Assembly: GCF_964275005.1 (NCBI RefSeq)
Contig: NC_092706.1
Location: 5,684,564-5,748,563, forward strand
Length of the DNA: 64,000 nt
Source: Diadema setosum
Taxonomy: Eukaryota; Echinodermata; Echinoidea; Diadematoida; Diadematidae
Reading direction: 5' to 3'
Of this stretch, positions 1 through 12,200 are shown piece by piece; positions within the stretch are counted from its first letter, which is position 1, and each line of letters starts with the position of its first letter. The notes under the pieces are model-generated. The model saw only the letters and a list, made by a program, of their open reading frames with translations, did no database searches and was not told where the DNA came from. The position numbers and the translations under genes were made by a program.

Positions 1-195
1 GATGTTCATATATTCATGACACTAGCAATAAATGCACCTACAGTACTAAGTTTGTTGAAGATTTGACCATATATGTTTTCAAAAAGAGGATCAAAAATCA
101 AAAGTGGCCCCCAATAATTTGGTCCCAGCCCCAAGGCGTCCGCACTTATAAGTAATATTTAAGGTGCCTTTGGGCATCCTGTGGCCTGGGGTGGA

Positions 196-216
196 GGGGG
201 GGGGGGGGGGGTTGGA

Positions 217-265
<49 letters not shown>
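196..265. repeat. G16 run followed by (TA)n microsatellite
   Basis: A run of about 16 G is followed, after a short spacer, by roughly 24 TA units. It is plain low-complexity DNA. The tract abuts the foldback repeat that starts at 269. Confidence 0.95.
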
Positions 266-268
<3 letters not shown>

Positions 269-462
269 GATGACGAAGTATGGTGGTAATGCATTTCAGT
301 TCAACAGTGCTATTTATTCAGACCAAATTTTCGACGGATACCTTCGTCTTCCTCAGGATCGACAATGACAATTGTGAAGAAAGACGAATGTTTTCGTCAA
401 AAATTTGGTCTGAATAAATAGCACTGTTGGACTGAAATGCATTACCACCCTAATTCGTCATC
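269..462. repeat. Foldback repeat with about 65-bp arms
   Basis: The left arm (269 to about 337) and right arm (about 392 to 462) are near-perfect inverted copies sharing GATGACGAA, GGTGGTAATGCATTTCAG and CAGTGCTATTTATTCAGACC. The inner part reads on the - strand as CTGAGGA, then a GACG...CGTC hairpin, then GAAA (about 328-356). That order is the core of a hammerhead ribozyme. Penelope-like retroelements and retrozymes are known to carry such motifs, so this may be a relic of one of their ends. No coding sequence is present. Confidence 0.8.
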
Positions 463-500
463 TTTTCTGTACTGGTACCAACACATGGATTACAAGTATC

Positions 501-503
<3 letters not shown>

Positions 504-553
<50 letters not shown>
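504..553. repeat. (TA)n microsatellite
   Basis: About 24 TA units lead directly into the terminal inverted repeat of the element starting at 553. The right end of that element is also flanked by TA-rich sequence, so a TA or TATA target is plausible. Confidence 0.95.
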
Positions 554-555
<2 letters not shown>

Positions 556-2319
556 GTGAAAACGTTGAACGATGTACAATTGGGCAAATCAGGGGTCAAA
601 ATTAAAACATGTGACTCATTGATATAGATACACATCAGTGAAATGTCATTATTGTCAGCTTTCTTGCAAACCCAATTATACTGGGATATCTCCAAGGGTG
701 TTGTTTTTATTCAAGGATAAATAGAACTGTGACATAATGGCGAACGTCTCTGACTAAAATAAACATCGTTTTAGTGAAAATTCAAATGAAAGGTGAAAAA
801 AACATTCAGATGAAGATAGCTTAATCTTGTTCATACTTTCGAAGACGGTGTTAATTTGTTCCTAAAATATTGTTTACCTCCTGTGAAGTTTACAAAAGCT
901 AATACACATGGAAGTTAAAGAAAAAGTGGAGTTTTTGTCATTTAAGCAGAGATTTTCATATTCTTATCTTCACTTTCATCTAATTTGAACAAAACATGTA
1001 GCAGGGGTCTCATTTGTTTAAATGTTAATGTTCAGTAGATACTAATAATGAATTTAGTGCATTTCGTTTGATCAAATCACCGTAAAAGCCCTATACAGAC
1101 GCTGGAAGTAAGTCATGTTTTGATCAGAGACGTTCTGGTTTCACTCATAGACGTTCCTCAGACATAGGCAATACAAATGATGTCCTTTGATCCATATTTA
1201 AGAGTTTTGTGAGCAAACAACATTTTCCTTTATTAAACACATGTTAATCTTTTGTCAACAATTCAGAATGGTAATTTCAACTTGAATTATTTTTCATACT
1301 AACTGATTGTAACTACGAATCTCCAAATTGTAAGAGGAATTTCGATTTCTGCACCAAAAATCAACAACAAGCCTGTTCTTGATATATTATTCAGATCTTA
1401 CAACACCTTTTAATGACAGACAACAAAATGAAAAATTTGTAATTTCAACTATTTTACCTAATTACTCATTTATATTAGAGACATTTGCTTTTCCATCAGG
1501 GACGTTTCGGCTGTAAGTTATCACTAAAATTAAACATCAAACTCCCTATTTTAAAAGATGCTCGCAACTGGACATTCCACATTCATTGAGAAATCATTTA
1601 CCTAGGCCTAAATGTCGAGAACTGTTTTTGTTTATGATGACCACTACTTTGCATTTTACCTTCAGGTGTATTATGCAGGTGTGCCCACACGCTATCAAAT
1701 TTGTATATGTTTGCTTTCAATTGTAGTCCAAATCTATAACAAAGGTAAACACAAATTTATTGACACTAATTTAATTTGACCCCTTAGTCTAAAATATGAT
1801 TGTGTGAGTATAAGCCAGTTTGGCTTTTCATTAGGGACCGTACCTGGGCCACTGTTATGATGTCGTCTCAGAAAGCTGTAATTAACCTTTGCTTATCCTA
1901 GAAGCATCAAATTTCGCTGCGCTTTTTTTTTTATACTATATGGCAGATATAAATTGTAAACAATGTAATGCACTTGCCACAACGCCAAACTCAAAAGAAT
2001 ATCGACAGTATGGTATAGCAACTGTTTGTTGACCAAAAGTGAACTGAAAACCTCTTTCAAGAGGTTGACAATGATAACATAACAATATCACATTTTATCT
2101 GTCACATCGTTAGGGGATTATTAATCCTTCTTCCTTCAACTCAAATGCGATGCATTATAGTGTTCATAGTGGAAACTAAGTAAGGGACATTCTTAATAGA
2201 CGTTTTCTTGTTTCATCACAGACGTTAGTATTTTTACTTTTTTTTCATGTATTTGGCTTACAAACCTTAAAAATATCACTAGAATATTTCACCTTACTTC
2301 CAAAAAAAAAAAAGCTTCA

Positions 2320-2800
2320 TTAAAGGGGAAATTCAGCCCAAATGTAAAAAGTTATTCGCTGATAAGAAAGAAAATCATACGGGCTCCACAAAAATGAGAA
2401 GGTTGTGACATTTTGAAGTTTCGCTAGTCCTTCAGTAAACAGTTTTTGAATTGGCATTATGAATCTGCAAATGGCAAAATGAGCATGTCATCCCCTCACA
2501 ACTTGCCATAACATTTGAACATAATATTTTGAATTTTCCAGTTTTTTATTCAAACATAATTATGCCCCAGGCTTAAATCCGGGTATATATGTAACTGATC
2601 ACTATTGCAAAGGTAATCAACCAGGAATAGCATTATGTTTCAGATTTCAGTGCCAGAAACATTAAATGTTCGTTATTTTTTGTACACGATCAATGGAAAA
2701 TGGAGAGGTTATGACATGGTTAGCTCACTCATTTGCATATTCTTATCCACTGTACAAAAACCTTATTTGCAGAAATTGGCAAAAATTCAAAAAGGCAGTT
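2320..2800. mobile_element. TTAA-type MITE, right end lost
   Basis: The left end reads TTAA then AGGGGAAATTCAGCCC, matching the complete copy at 49728-50339. The interior shares the family's hallmarks: a 'gcaaatggcaaaatgagcatg' type segment, 'cataattatgcc', and 'cactgtacaa'. The expected terminal CCCCTTTAA is not found on the right. It lies inside the 553-5085 element and so inserted after it. Confidence 0.65.
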
Positions 2801-2961
2801 AAGTAAGGGTGCAATTAAACATAATTAAGGGTTCAAGTGTGTCCTGCCATTGTTTCAAATTGGGTGCAAATTATTTGAACCTTTACTTCTTAGCGTATAA
2901 GCCTCAAATTTCACAGGCTCAAAAGCAAACGTAGTGACGTGCATTAAAAACGGAGTCGGCA

Positions 2962-3228
2962 TTATAACATTGAACTGAATTTCTCCTTCATTTGGTATTC
3001 AATGTCCTCAATCAGTGCATAGTATCGACTGTGTCGCTTGCGACACCTGAAACCGGGTTTGGGAAAGTCATTATTGTGTAAACAGATGGCACCTCCAAGA
3101 TATCCATCCGGTCTTCCCAGTACCACGGCCGTGGTCCGGAACTTGTAGGCTCCATGAACATGACTGAGACTTAAGATCCTAAACAGGATATTCGGAGTGT
3201 TTACAATCCATCCGGTCTTCCCATCTTG
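2962..3228 (-). CDS. Possible terminal exon, family not recognised
   Basis: On the - strand a strong acceptor (pyrimidine tract TTTCTTTTTTTCTTACAG) is followed by an open phase-0 exon of 88 codons ending in TAA. The peptide begins QDGKTGWIVNTP, contains FRTTAVVLGRPDGYLGG, and ends in a basic and acidic tail (RCRKRHSRYYALIED, then QMKEKF). It looks like coding sequence in composition and ends like a real C-terminus. A possible upstream start exon (MPTNPEN followed by GTGAGT, near 4210, -) has a compatible phase but is too short to trust. I do not recognise the family. It could be cargo or a transposition gene of the surrounding TIR element, or a chance ORF. Confidence 0.4.
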   Translation of the reverse strand, partial: QDGKTGWIVNTPNILFRILSLSHVHGAYKFRTTAVVLGRPDGYLGGAICLHNNDFPKPGFRCRKRHSRYYALIEDIEYQMKEKFSSML

Positions 3229-5085
3229 CTGTAAGAAAAAAAGAAATAGAGTAAAAATGATATTAAAGTTAACTTGCCATGCACTGGAGCAATGTACGCA
3301 CAAAATGAACGTCTCTGATCAAAATTATAAAATCAACATTGTTTTTAGATTGCGCAAATTACCTAGAACAATGTATGTATACGAGGGCCATCTACTGTGG
3401 AATAATGAAAGATCTACTCCCAATTGTAGTAGTTGAAAATATGTAAAACGTCCCGTATAACGTCTCTGACGTAAACATCTTTGCTTATCAGTACTTAATG
3501 GGTTTGATTTTTACAAGATATTAGCATTATATTTGGATTGAGGAACCTATGTGCTTCAAACGTAGGCCGCAATTCGCCATGATGGGTCATTAATATTGGT
3601 TTGAGAACAGATCTTATTTGTTCAGAGAACGTCCCTGACCTAAACCTGTTTTTCTTACATTTCTGCTTCTCTCACAAAAAATACGTAATTCCATGTGACT
3701 ACTACATTATAATTATAGACTACTGACCTATTACTAGTCATAAAACACAGTTTCTGTCCAGGCAATGTGTTTACACTTGCTCAATCAACAGAAAACCTTA
3801 AATTTGAAACTCTTCTACATATTTTCAACATCTTTCAGGAAGCTTCATTTTTCTTAATATTATAACACGCCCGTGTAAACTTTGTTCTTCTTGTTCCTAT
3901 AATACTAACCGCACCCATCCAGACCTAATTTTACTTTAATGTTCTCATAATTTGTAGAATGGATGTCTTTATTTCATGAAACAGTAATTATCAGAGACGT
4001 TTTTCATTTTGCTCAGAGATGTGCGGTCTTTGATCTTCATGTAGAATCTTACATATTTACTGTCTATCCTTCTTTAATTTATTTCTAATCCAAAGGTTAA
4101 AATACATAATTTCACAGATGATACTAATTGGCAAATCTACGGAATGATAACTGTTATAAATCGGCACAAACAACAGGAAAGTTTTTGTTATTACTCACAT
4201 TTTCAGGATTTGTGGGCATTTCCGTTGTTGAATTATGCCGACTCGATTCCAGGATGGCGCGTCAGCGCGCAAATAAAGTATCATGCAGTGTGTAAGTGTC
4301 AGATGAGGGAATATCCCTTTAGAGATTTTCAATCAGAGACATTCGCTTTGATCAGAGACGTTTGCCAATTTGGATTTTCAACCAGAACTCATTTTTATGG
4401 ACAGTATGTTGCTCTTGTTGCCAATCATCATAATCGCCTGGCTCACACTGACGTACTGATCACCAGTTTTTATCTCAAGCATAATCAACTTTCATTAATG
4501 ACACCATTAACCAATCGAACATCTCTGATGGTTATTCAGTATAATTTTCTTTAATGAGCCACCACGCGATTATTTTATACAGCTCACTCACAAATTTTGA
4601 TGGAATAGTAGTATGGATAAGACGCTAAATAAATATGGCCTTACACGTTTTCATATTCATCCTTGAGTTTTTGCGTCAAGGAAAAGATAATTCATTCAGA
4701 GACGTTCTTTTTCAGACATGAGTGAATTCAAAAGTTCCTGATAAGATAAATAATAAACACGTTCATGACAGAAGTACTTGATTAAATAGTTGGAGTATGT
4801 GGGCTTACTCACAAGGAAAAACAAAGCTACAAAAATTGCGACGTCTGATTCTGGGATTTTTCATAAAATATGTATTTTTGTCAATTTTTTCAGCTTTAAG
4901 GCATTATTCTTTAAGGAAATGCGGTAACAACAATGCAAAGTGTATATTTCCTGAAAGGCACAACCCTCCCCTACCAAATGATACATAAAACTATGAAAGA
5001 CACCCACAGGTGACAATTTTACAAGGGTTTGAATATCGCAAAGCCCGAAAATGGCCAATTGTACATCGTTCAACGTTTTCACCCA

Positions 5086-6550
5086 TACATATACATATAT
5101 ACAATGTGTAATATTTCGAAAACAAGTTAAACTGCGAAAGTAAACTTAAATCTATATGCAATCTCCAAGATATTCAACTTTGTACATTATACCTAGCTCT
5201 GTTACACTTGGTTCTACTTTTGTGTGTGTGTGTGAGGGTGTATGTGTGTGAGGGGAGTTTTTTTTTTATAATAGATTCCTTAATTTCGGGGTTCTGGGAC
5301 CTTTTGGACATGGTGTCTATTTGAACACCTTGAAAGTCTATCATCCTTGGGATGCTACTTGCCTAGTTTGTTGAAAATCTGTCATTACATGGGTTTTTTA
5401 AAGAGAACCTGGAAATGGTTTTTGAAAATGTATGCATGACCGACGACCGGACAGTAGAATATAAATGATGGCTATTTGCAATATTAGCTTGAACCTTTTT
5501 TTGCTGTCTTGAACCTTTGGCTAAGATGAGTTTAAAATCTAATGGATCAAAGTCACTTGATTTCAAGAAAACTTTCTTTCGTTTCCTGTACATTATTTTC
5601 ATTTTCTAGCTTGTGATAATACAGATACTAAGTTATGTAATGTGATCTCTCAAAATAGAGATCAATGATAAAAGTGAAAAACGAGTATAGCTTACACTCA
5701 CAGTGTTTTATGTGTTTACCACAAATTCTGGACTAGGATGGTGTGAAATTGCAGTTGATTAATTTAAAGCAAACAGGATCTCGGCTCCATTTCATACTGA
5801 AGCGTGGTAAGTCTCACGTTTGTTGCAAACTGTGTCGATGTCTTTCGAGAATGCTTCTCATTCCTAGTCACCAATTAGAACAGCATAATCTCACTCCTCA
5901 CATATTTTAGAAATACAACATTACAAGTGTCTGATATATGGCCCGCATCTGACACTGGTATGGATTGTGTGCAGTCAAATCTGCTTGCCCTGCAACTATA
6001 CACTGCCAGTTGCTAACATCCTGTCTTGCAGTTGCATCAGACTTTCTTCAGGAGTTCCTTAATAGCTGCAGCTTTGTCTGTAGTGATCAGAACATATTTG
6101 ATTTTTTGATTAAACATCTTCCTCAAATCGTCCCAATTCCAATGATTGTATGTCATTTCCCTTCCACTGTTTAACTTGAAGAAAAGCTGCTACCGAGGTG
6201 GACAAGGTGGAGGGAAGGGACCTTTTGGAAGGGTTAGGAACAGAAAATGATGTTATGTATTTTCTTTTTTATCTGACTTAAGACTGCTTTTTCGCCAGCA
6301 AAATTGAATTCAGCCTTCATGCTGCTCGCATTTCTAAAAAACAACAACTGTGTGTTGGTGAAAATGTTATTAGTGCGAAGCCTCAATGCAATAGGAAACA
6401 TTTCCTTTAATAAAGCTGCAGATACAACACGAAAAATGGTAAAAGTAAGACTTATAAGAATTTATATGTGTTGTATGAGCTTGAAGCCAATGAGAAGGAT
6501 GCTGTTTGTATTGATCGACTGATGAATCCAGAGTACTAGTAATAGAACTG
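5086..6550. other. Spacer, nothing recognised
   Basis: AT-rich sequence with a TG-rich stretch at about 5222-5255 and a T-run near 5260. Short ORFs on both strands have no splice context or family signature. No RNA gene was seen. Confidence 0.6.
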
Positions 6551-7013
6551 TTAAAGGGACATTCCAGACGATTTTCATAATTTCACATCATGTAGTACAT
6601 AAATCGACAACTCCATGTATAGATTTGTGGAATTTATTGTGGTTCTTGATCAGAGAAACAATACTTTGAAAGACCTTAAATAAATTACACTGAACAAGGA
6701 TGATGACATTGGAGGTTCACATATTTCAGAAATGTAGCAGTGTAATTCCATTACAATACCACTTGCTTGCGAGTTCACCTGTGTATAATCTATGCATGCC
6801 TTCTTCTTTTGTTCTGCTTCCTTGAGCCCCAATTAAAGCATTCTTATGGTGACTCTGCCATGTCATCATCCTTGTTCATTTCAATTTGTTCTAAATTTTG
6901 AAAATATTCTTATTCTTCAACCCAGTTATCATAAATTCTGAAACTCTGTCCTCTGTATAACTAATAGTTATTCAAATGCAAAAATCTGAAAGTCATCCGG
7001 AGGTCTCCTTTAA
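6551..7013. mobile_element. TTAA-flanked MITE, 463 bp
   Basis: It begins TTAA then AGGGACATTCCAGACG and ends ...GGAGGTCTCC then TTTAA, so the ends form an imperfect inverted repeat with TTAA at both borders. An inner inverted pair, GAACAAGGATGATGACAT (about 6693) and ATGTCATCATCCTTGTTC (about 6858), supports a foldback interior. It has no ORF. A TTAA target is typical of piggyBac and Kolobok elements. The AGG start fits the second group better, as an inference. Confidence 0.75.
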
Positions 7014-7859
7014 GGCATTTCCTTTTTTTTTTCTTCTTTTTCTTTGTATCTGGCTGTAAATCACAATGTTTTACATTTTCAGTGAGTCACTAGGTGAAAC
7101 CGTGCAAGAATATGACAAAATCCACTTCCATACAAATTATCACGGTCATATGTTGCTCATTGATAAACATGCCTTTACCAAAAGTTTTGCAACAAAGGAC
7201 ACAAGTATCAACTAAACATGGATGTAAATCATCGCAGGTAAGAAAAAAGATGTTTGAAAAAAAAACCTGCTGAATGATTTAAGACCAATTTTTGTGTACC
7301 GTAAGCACACTTTGAAAGCTATATGAGATATGTCCAAACTCATGAAACTTTTGTAGAGTAGCTTATGGATAATCATGAACTTGATGATATCCCTCCCCCC
7401 CCCCCCCTTGGCAAAAAGAAAAAAAGAGAGAGAAGAAATAAAGAATTGCAACATAGACACAAGTAATAAGCAGTAAACATGAGGGCAAATTACAAAACAT
7501 AATACATTAAATATCATGCAATCATGAAATATTTTAACGATTCCTACTACATAATTTCAGACTTTAATATTTGTGTACCTATTGAGCACACTTTGGAAGA
7601 TAAGTTGAATTTACAGTTAAATAAAGGTATGTTCTATTCGATGCTACTTACAGTTGTTTTCTGTTTTGAGGCTGTATCTCAAGAAAATGTGAGTACAATG
7701 TAATACAATACTTTTGATAAATGCAAGAATATACACACTAGGAGTAGGCTAATCATCAAGGTTTTAAATGGTATTATAACAATTTTCCCTTGATATCTTG
7801 GATGAGACATTACAGTACAATTAACGTTCTGCAGCTTGTATTCATATATCTGAAGTCAT
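7014..7859. other. Spacer with short C-run
   Basis: AT-rich DNA with a 15-C run at about 7386-7408 inside a purine and pyrimidine-biased patch. No gene or element boundary was found. Confidence 0.55.
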
Positions 7860-8490
7860 ATTCACGGTAGTAATTTGAATAGATTTATGTATAAATATGT
7901 GCAATTTTTTAGTGAAATATAGGTAACTATTCCTGAGTGGAACGTATTCTACATCAGTGATTCTCAGCAGTAAAATTAAGACCACAGACACCATCACTAG
8001 GTACCTTTTACAGATAGAAATATAAGACTGTAGTGGCACTACGGCGGTAATTTTGCATTTAATTGAATGCAAATATATGCAAAAACTGTATAAAGGGAAG
8101 TTTGAAAGTTACTGCTTATATCATAATTGTATTCCCTGGCCTAAAAAACAGCTATAGGTTTAGACACCAGAATCTATTTTCTGCGGGTTTTATGTCCAGA
8201 TATATAGCGACTTAGTATATTCCTGAGTGTACTACATTAATGATATACGAAGATACGGGCTTGCGCAGGCAATATGGCGGCCATTTTGCATGTAATTATA
8301 TGCAAATATATGCAAAAACTATATAAAAGGATGTTTAAAAGTTGCTATACATAATATAATTGTATTCCTTGACCTAAAACACATAGGATTAGACACCGGA
8401 ATTTACTTTCTGTGGGTTATATATCCCAAGATATAGGCATAAATAGGTTGTATGGCGGCCATTTTGAATTTATGCAAATTAAACACTGAT
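7860..8490. repeat. Tandem repeat, about 233-bp unit, 2-3 diverged copies
   Basis: The segment with TGCAAATATATGCAAAAACT at about 8068 recurs at about 8301. Both are followed by matching 'taattgtattcc', 'ttagacacc' and 'ttctg.gggtt' segments. A partial third copy ends near 8480 and a diverged one precedes 7930. Each unit carries ATGCAAAT (octamer-like) and a GGCGGCCATTTTG or GGCGGTAATTTTG segment, which resembles the YY1 site (CAAAATGGC on the other strand). The block lies about 0.7 kb upstream of the TPGS1 start codon. Confidence 0.75.
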
Positions 8491-8899
8491 CCACCATTCG
8501 AATTTTAGGGAACTTTTAATATGTTATTTTGATAGCTCTTCCGGGTCAAATGCAAGTGGAATCGTTTCTGTTGCAATTCGTTGTGGGTCATTTCATATTT
8601 TGACTGGACTATAGACCATTGCTAGAATTTAGGAGTCAAAGTGAGTGAGATCAATAGAAATGCATGCTAATGAAATAAAGTTTTAGAGTGAGAAAGGACC
8701 AAAATGAGTGAGTCTCACTCTCAATGAGTGAGAGTTGGCAGCCCTGGACGTATCTGGAGTATGATACCCGGTCCTCATTAAAATTTTATGTACGACAAAG
8801 GGTGTATCTATATAAAAAGAGATAATTGTATGCACCATTTCGCCATAAAGTTTGCCCCCCAAATTGTGAAAATGACTCAAGAAAACTCCTAAATGGAAT

Positions 8900-9148
8900 T
8901 TCTACAAACGTTACTGTATCTCAAAGTTGGCTACATGAAAATTTCGATCTCAATGACCCCATCCCATTTTGGAAAAATTTACTGTTTCCAACCCACATTT
9001 TTCCTGTACACGTATACTAGTACCGGTGGAGGCCTACTTCATTTCCAGATCCTCAGTACAAAAATTCGTGAACGTACGTACAAAAAGTACCATGCGTAGA
9101 GAGAGCGAAGTGTGGAAGGGCGCCCGCCTTTTATGCGTTGGCGAAACT
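8900..9148 (+). promoter_or_regulatory. Presumed 5' flank and leader of TPGS1
   Basis: The 250 bp before the TPGS1 start codon become richer in CpG (CGTGAACGTACGTAC, then GGGCGCCCGCC) than the surrounding spacer, as is usual near animal promoters. No TATA box or initiator can be assigned with confidence, and the cap site is not known. The start codon context, AACTATGG, has A at -3 and G at +4, which is favourable. Confidence 0.35.
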
Positions 9149-9206
9149 ATGGCAGCGAGGGTAACGAAAAGCGACGACAAGGCCGAAATTCGACGTGAAT
9201 ATCTGG
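9149..9206 (+). CDS. tpgs1: TPGS1 exon 1 (start codon, phase 1 end)
   Basis: It encodes MAARVTKSDDKAEIRREYL plus one base. The donor is G|GTAATT. The start is chosen because its Kozak context is good, the phase joins exon 2 exactly, and the joined peptide EYLERSHVGKWIRDSL resembles the vertebrate N-terminal helix that precedes RPEEPIAFL. Confidence 0.85.
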
Positions 9207-12200
9207 GTAATTGTCTTGTCTTTTATACATTCAATCATATTAGAAGATTTAGGTAGGTATGCTAATAGTGAAAATGTATTTTATCTAGGCTAGTAATATG
9301 TCATAAATGTTAATTGTTCACTAGTCCGGCGTGTCGCGTTAGCAGCTTCACATGTTGCAGTCCCTCCTATTGGAAGTTGTGTAGGTTTGAATCAGGTGTA
9401 ACGTCAGAGCCCACGGCCCACGGGCCATCCCCGCCACAGACAGTGTTTTAGATTTAGACTAGAGGAAAACACATAAGCTTTTTCGCAATATTTTTTCAAC
9501 TCAAATAATACTCTACATAATTATATCTATGATAATGTAAGTTAAATATATCAACCTACTTTATCCCAATATTGATTTTGTGAAATAAAATTTACATCAT
9601 ATTCATAAAATTTCAAAGAATCCCAAAATATTATCACCTTGTCAATTCCCCAAAATTCGGACATGCGTGCAATGTCAATACGTATACAAGGCCGCTGAAA
9701 AATGAGCGCACACCATACCTTGTTGGTGCAAGGTTGCATCAGGGACATTGCGGCGCCCGTTCGTGTCCGAATTTTGGTGACTCTGCACTTGCATTCAGCC
9801 CCTGTAGGCTGTAACTGAGTGTTACATTTATTCACTGGATCACCATCGTCACATAAAGAGATTTTGTTTTTCTTTTGTGTTTTTGAGGATATCATCACAC
9901 TCCACTTGAGATAAGCAAAAAATCTCGCAATTCAATTTTTAGCGCTTTTTGGCTACCCTGATTCTTTACACGGGACCCAATTCGCACATGCTTTCGAAAA
10001 GTTGCGGTGATTCTACGTTTTTGACAGCAAAATTTGGGATATTAGATGGATTTTTGGAGGTGACTCGGGCACTTTCCTTGTGTGAACAAGTGTGCCAGTA
10101 TGTGAAAAGATGTGATATGCGTGTGTGTTGTGACAGTAGAATTTGCTATTAAGTGATAAGTGTCCGGATATTGGAGGCCCGCCGAAAATTGGGGGTTTTA
10201 CTCCAGGCCTATATTAAACAAATTATGTTACGTGCATACGGTATGGAACCTAGATATATAGGCATACTCGTGAAATAGGCCTCACCACTGCATGTCCATA
10301 CTAATACTACAGCGGCTTGCGTGTTTATAGGCCTACTCGTGAATGCAGCTCCACCGTGTGGCGTTCACCGGTATTAAAGCATGGCACTGGGGCTTTCTTT
10401 CACAAATACTAGTACTCATGAATGCAGCCTCACCAAACGGCATTTACGCGAGATTGATACAGCGGCGGGGCCGATTTCCACAGCATACTCTAGCATCTTT
10501 TCTCCTCCCTTTCTTCTGTCTTTTTCCTTTGTTCTTCAACATTTTATTCTCGGAAGACTTCCTAATGCCCCTCGACTAATTTAATGGCCAATTTAACCAT
10601 AATTACAACCTAAACCTAACCCTAACCCTATATTATAAACCTAAACTTTCTTGCTAACGCACTGGTGCCTGCGCACTGCAGCGGGGCTAATTTCACGATT
10701 TTGCCGATATATATTAGATAAAATGCAGAACTGCACAAAAACTGGTCAATAAAATTATCATAAAAGTAGATTCTGTTAGGCCTCCATTTGTGTTTAGAAA
10801 GGCAAGATCATGAGATGGCCGTGCCGTATCAACCAGGTCAATACTCAAAGCGGATTCTGTGACTGTGTAGCATTGCTACATGGATCTGCTGATGTCTGCG
10901 TTGAAGTGAAGTGTAGGCCACTCAAAATTTCCTCAGCAATGTTTAAACACCTGCTCTTGGGCTGGCACTGTTTCATTGTACAGTGCACTCCCGTTATAAC
11001 GAACACGGTTATAACGAAATTCCGGTTACAACGAAGTAAAATTGAGGGCCGCAACATTATCAACTCTATGTACTTTTATTGTTTATTCATTCGGTTATAA
11101 CGAAATTTCGATATAACGAAAGAAAATTGCCGGTCCCGAGGACTTCGTTATAACGGGAGTCCACTGTATCTGTTCAATCCTATGGATGTTTCTTTTGAGT
11201 GTAGGGATCCCATCCCATGAAGCAACTGCATACTCTGCAATGGGTCTGATATACATTATGAAGATCGTGGAGGTTGTCTCCACGATCTTCTTAGAGCAAT
11301 GATTGAAGTTGCACTGGAGAAATCATCTTGGGTGGAATTTACTTTCTTGCTTGTGATTTCAACGTTTGTGTTGAAGCTGAGCTTATTTTCGACATGAAGG
11401 CCTAGGTATCTGGCAGATGAAACTTCATCCGGGAAGGTTTCATGGATGTATTAAGTAGTAGTATCATGGGAAAGAAAAGGGTTTGCACTTTTTTGGGACT
11501 CTATTCACATAGCATTATGCCGGATGAACTTGCATGCCAAAGGTGCGCTCTCACTTTTGTAGGGAATCCAGATCACCCTGAAGTAGTGCAGCATCATCTT
11601 CAGAGGATATTCTCTCACAGTCATCCGCTAGTGCTAGTGCTACAGAACCTTTTTTGCCCCCAAATTTTCATGTTTCATACAAAATACATTTCCCCCAAAA
11701 TTTTATTACTAGATCTACATAGTACATGCTCCTATGCCTTTTGCAGGAAAGTTAAGAATACTGCTTTTCCATGAAAAATATGTTTTTTTTTTCTGCCATC
11801 AGGATAGTATGGCAGTGCTGTTTACAACTTAGAAAGTTGTCATTCCTGTGTAAATTATCTTGTAGCATACTGCTTACCACTACGGTTCGCACTAGCTTAC
11901 AGTACTTCTTCTGCAGAACTGACTTTGCTCTTGACATGAGCTGTGTAGGTTAATGACTCACATCATGAAAAAAAAAATAAATTAAGATATACGCAAAGGG
12001 TATACAAATTGTAATTGATACATGTAGCTCTGTGACAGTGTAGTGTAGCCACAATTTGGGATAGAATTGTTCATTATCTCTTAGAAGGGGGTAGTAGGAA
12101 AAATTGATTGTAGTGTTGCAATTTGTTTTATTTATTTATTTATTTATTTATTTGTTTTATTTATTTATTTATTCATTCATTCATTCATTCATTATTTATT

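Larger units (their letters stand above)
553..5085. mobile_element. 4.5-kb TIR element with an internal AGAGACGTT word array
   Basis: The two ends share a 31-bp inverted repeat that starts TGGGTGAAAACGTTGAACG on the left (from 553). Its reverse complement ends at 5085. Both ends lie in TA-rich flanks. Inside, the word TCAGAGACGTT or its reverse complement recurs about 15 times, near 743, 1124, 1145, 1475, 1496, 2197, 2215, 3308, 3459, 3628, 3991, 4013, 4333, 4352, 4518 and 4695, in both orientations. No transposase is recognisable. One possible exon (2962-3228, -) and one inserted MITE (from 2320) lie within it. It looks like a non-autonomous or decayed DNA transposon. The superfamily is not assignable by eye. 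Confidence 0.8.

Noticed and set aside
4144-4554. 136-aa ORF (+) in the AGAGACGTT element
   Set aside because: The frame crosses several of the repeated words and has no splice context or domain. The composition is that of translated AT-rich DNA.
10609-10632. Telomere or chromosome end
   Set aside because: Only about four imperfect CCCTAA-like units, within an intron of TPGS1.
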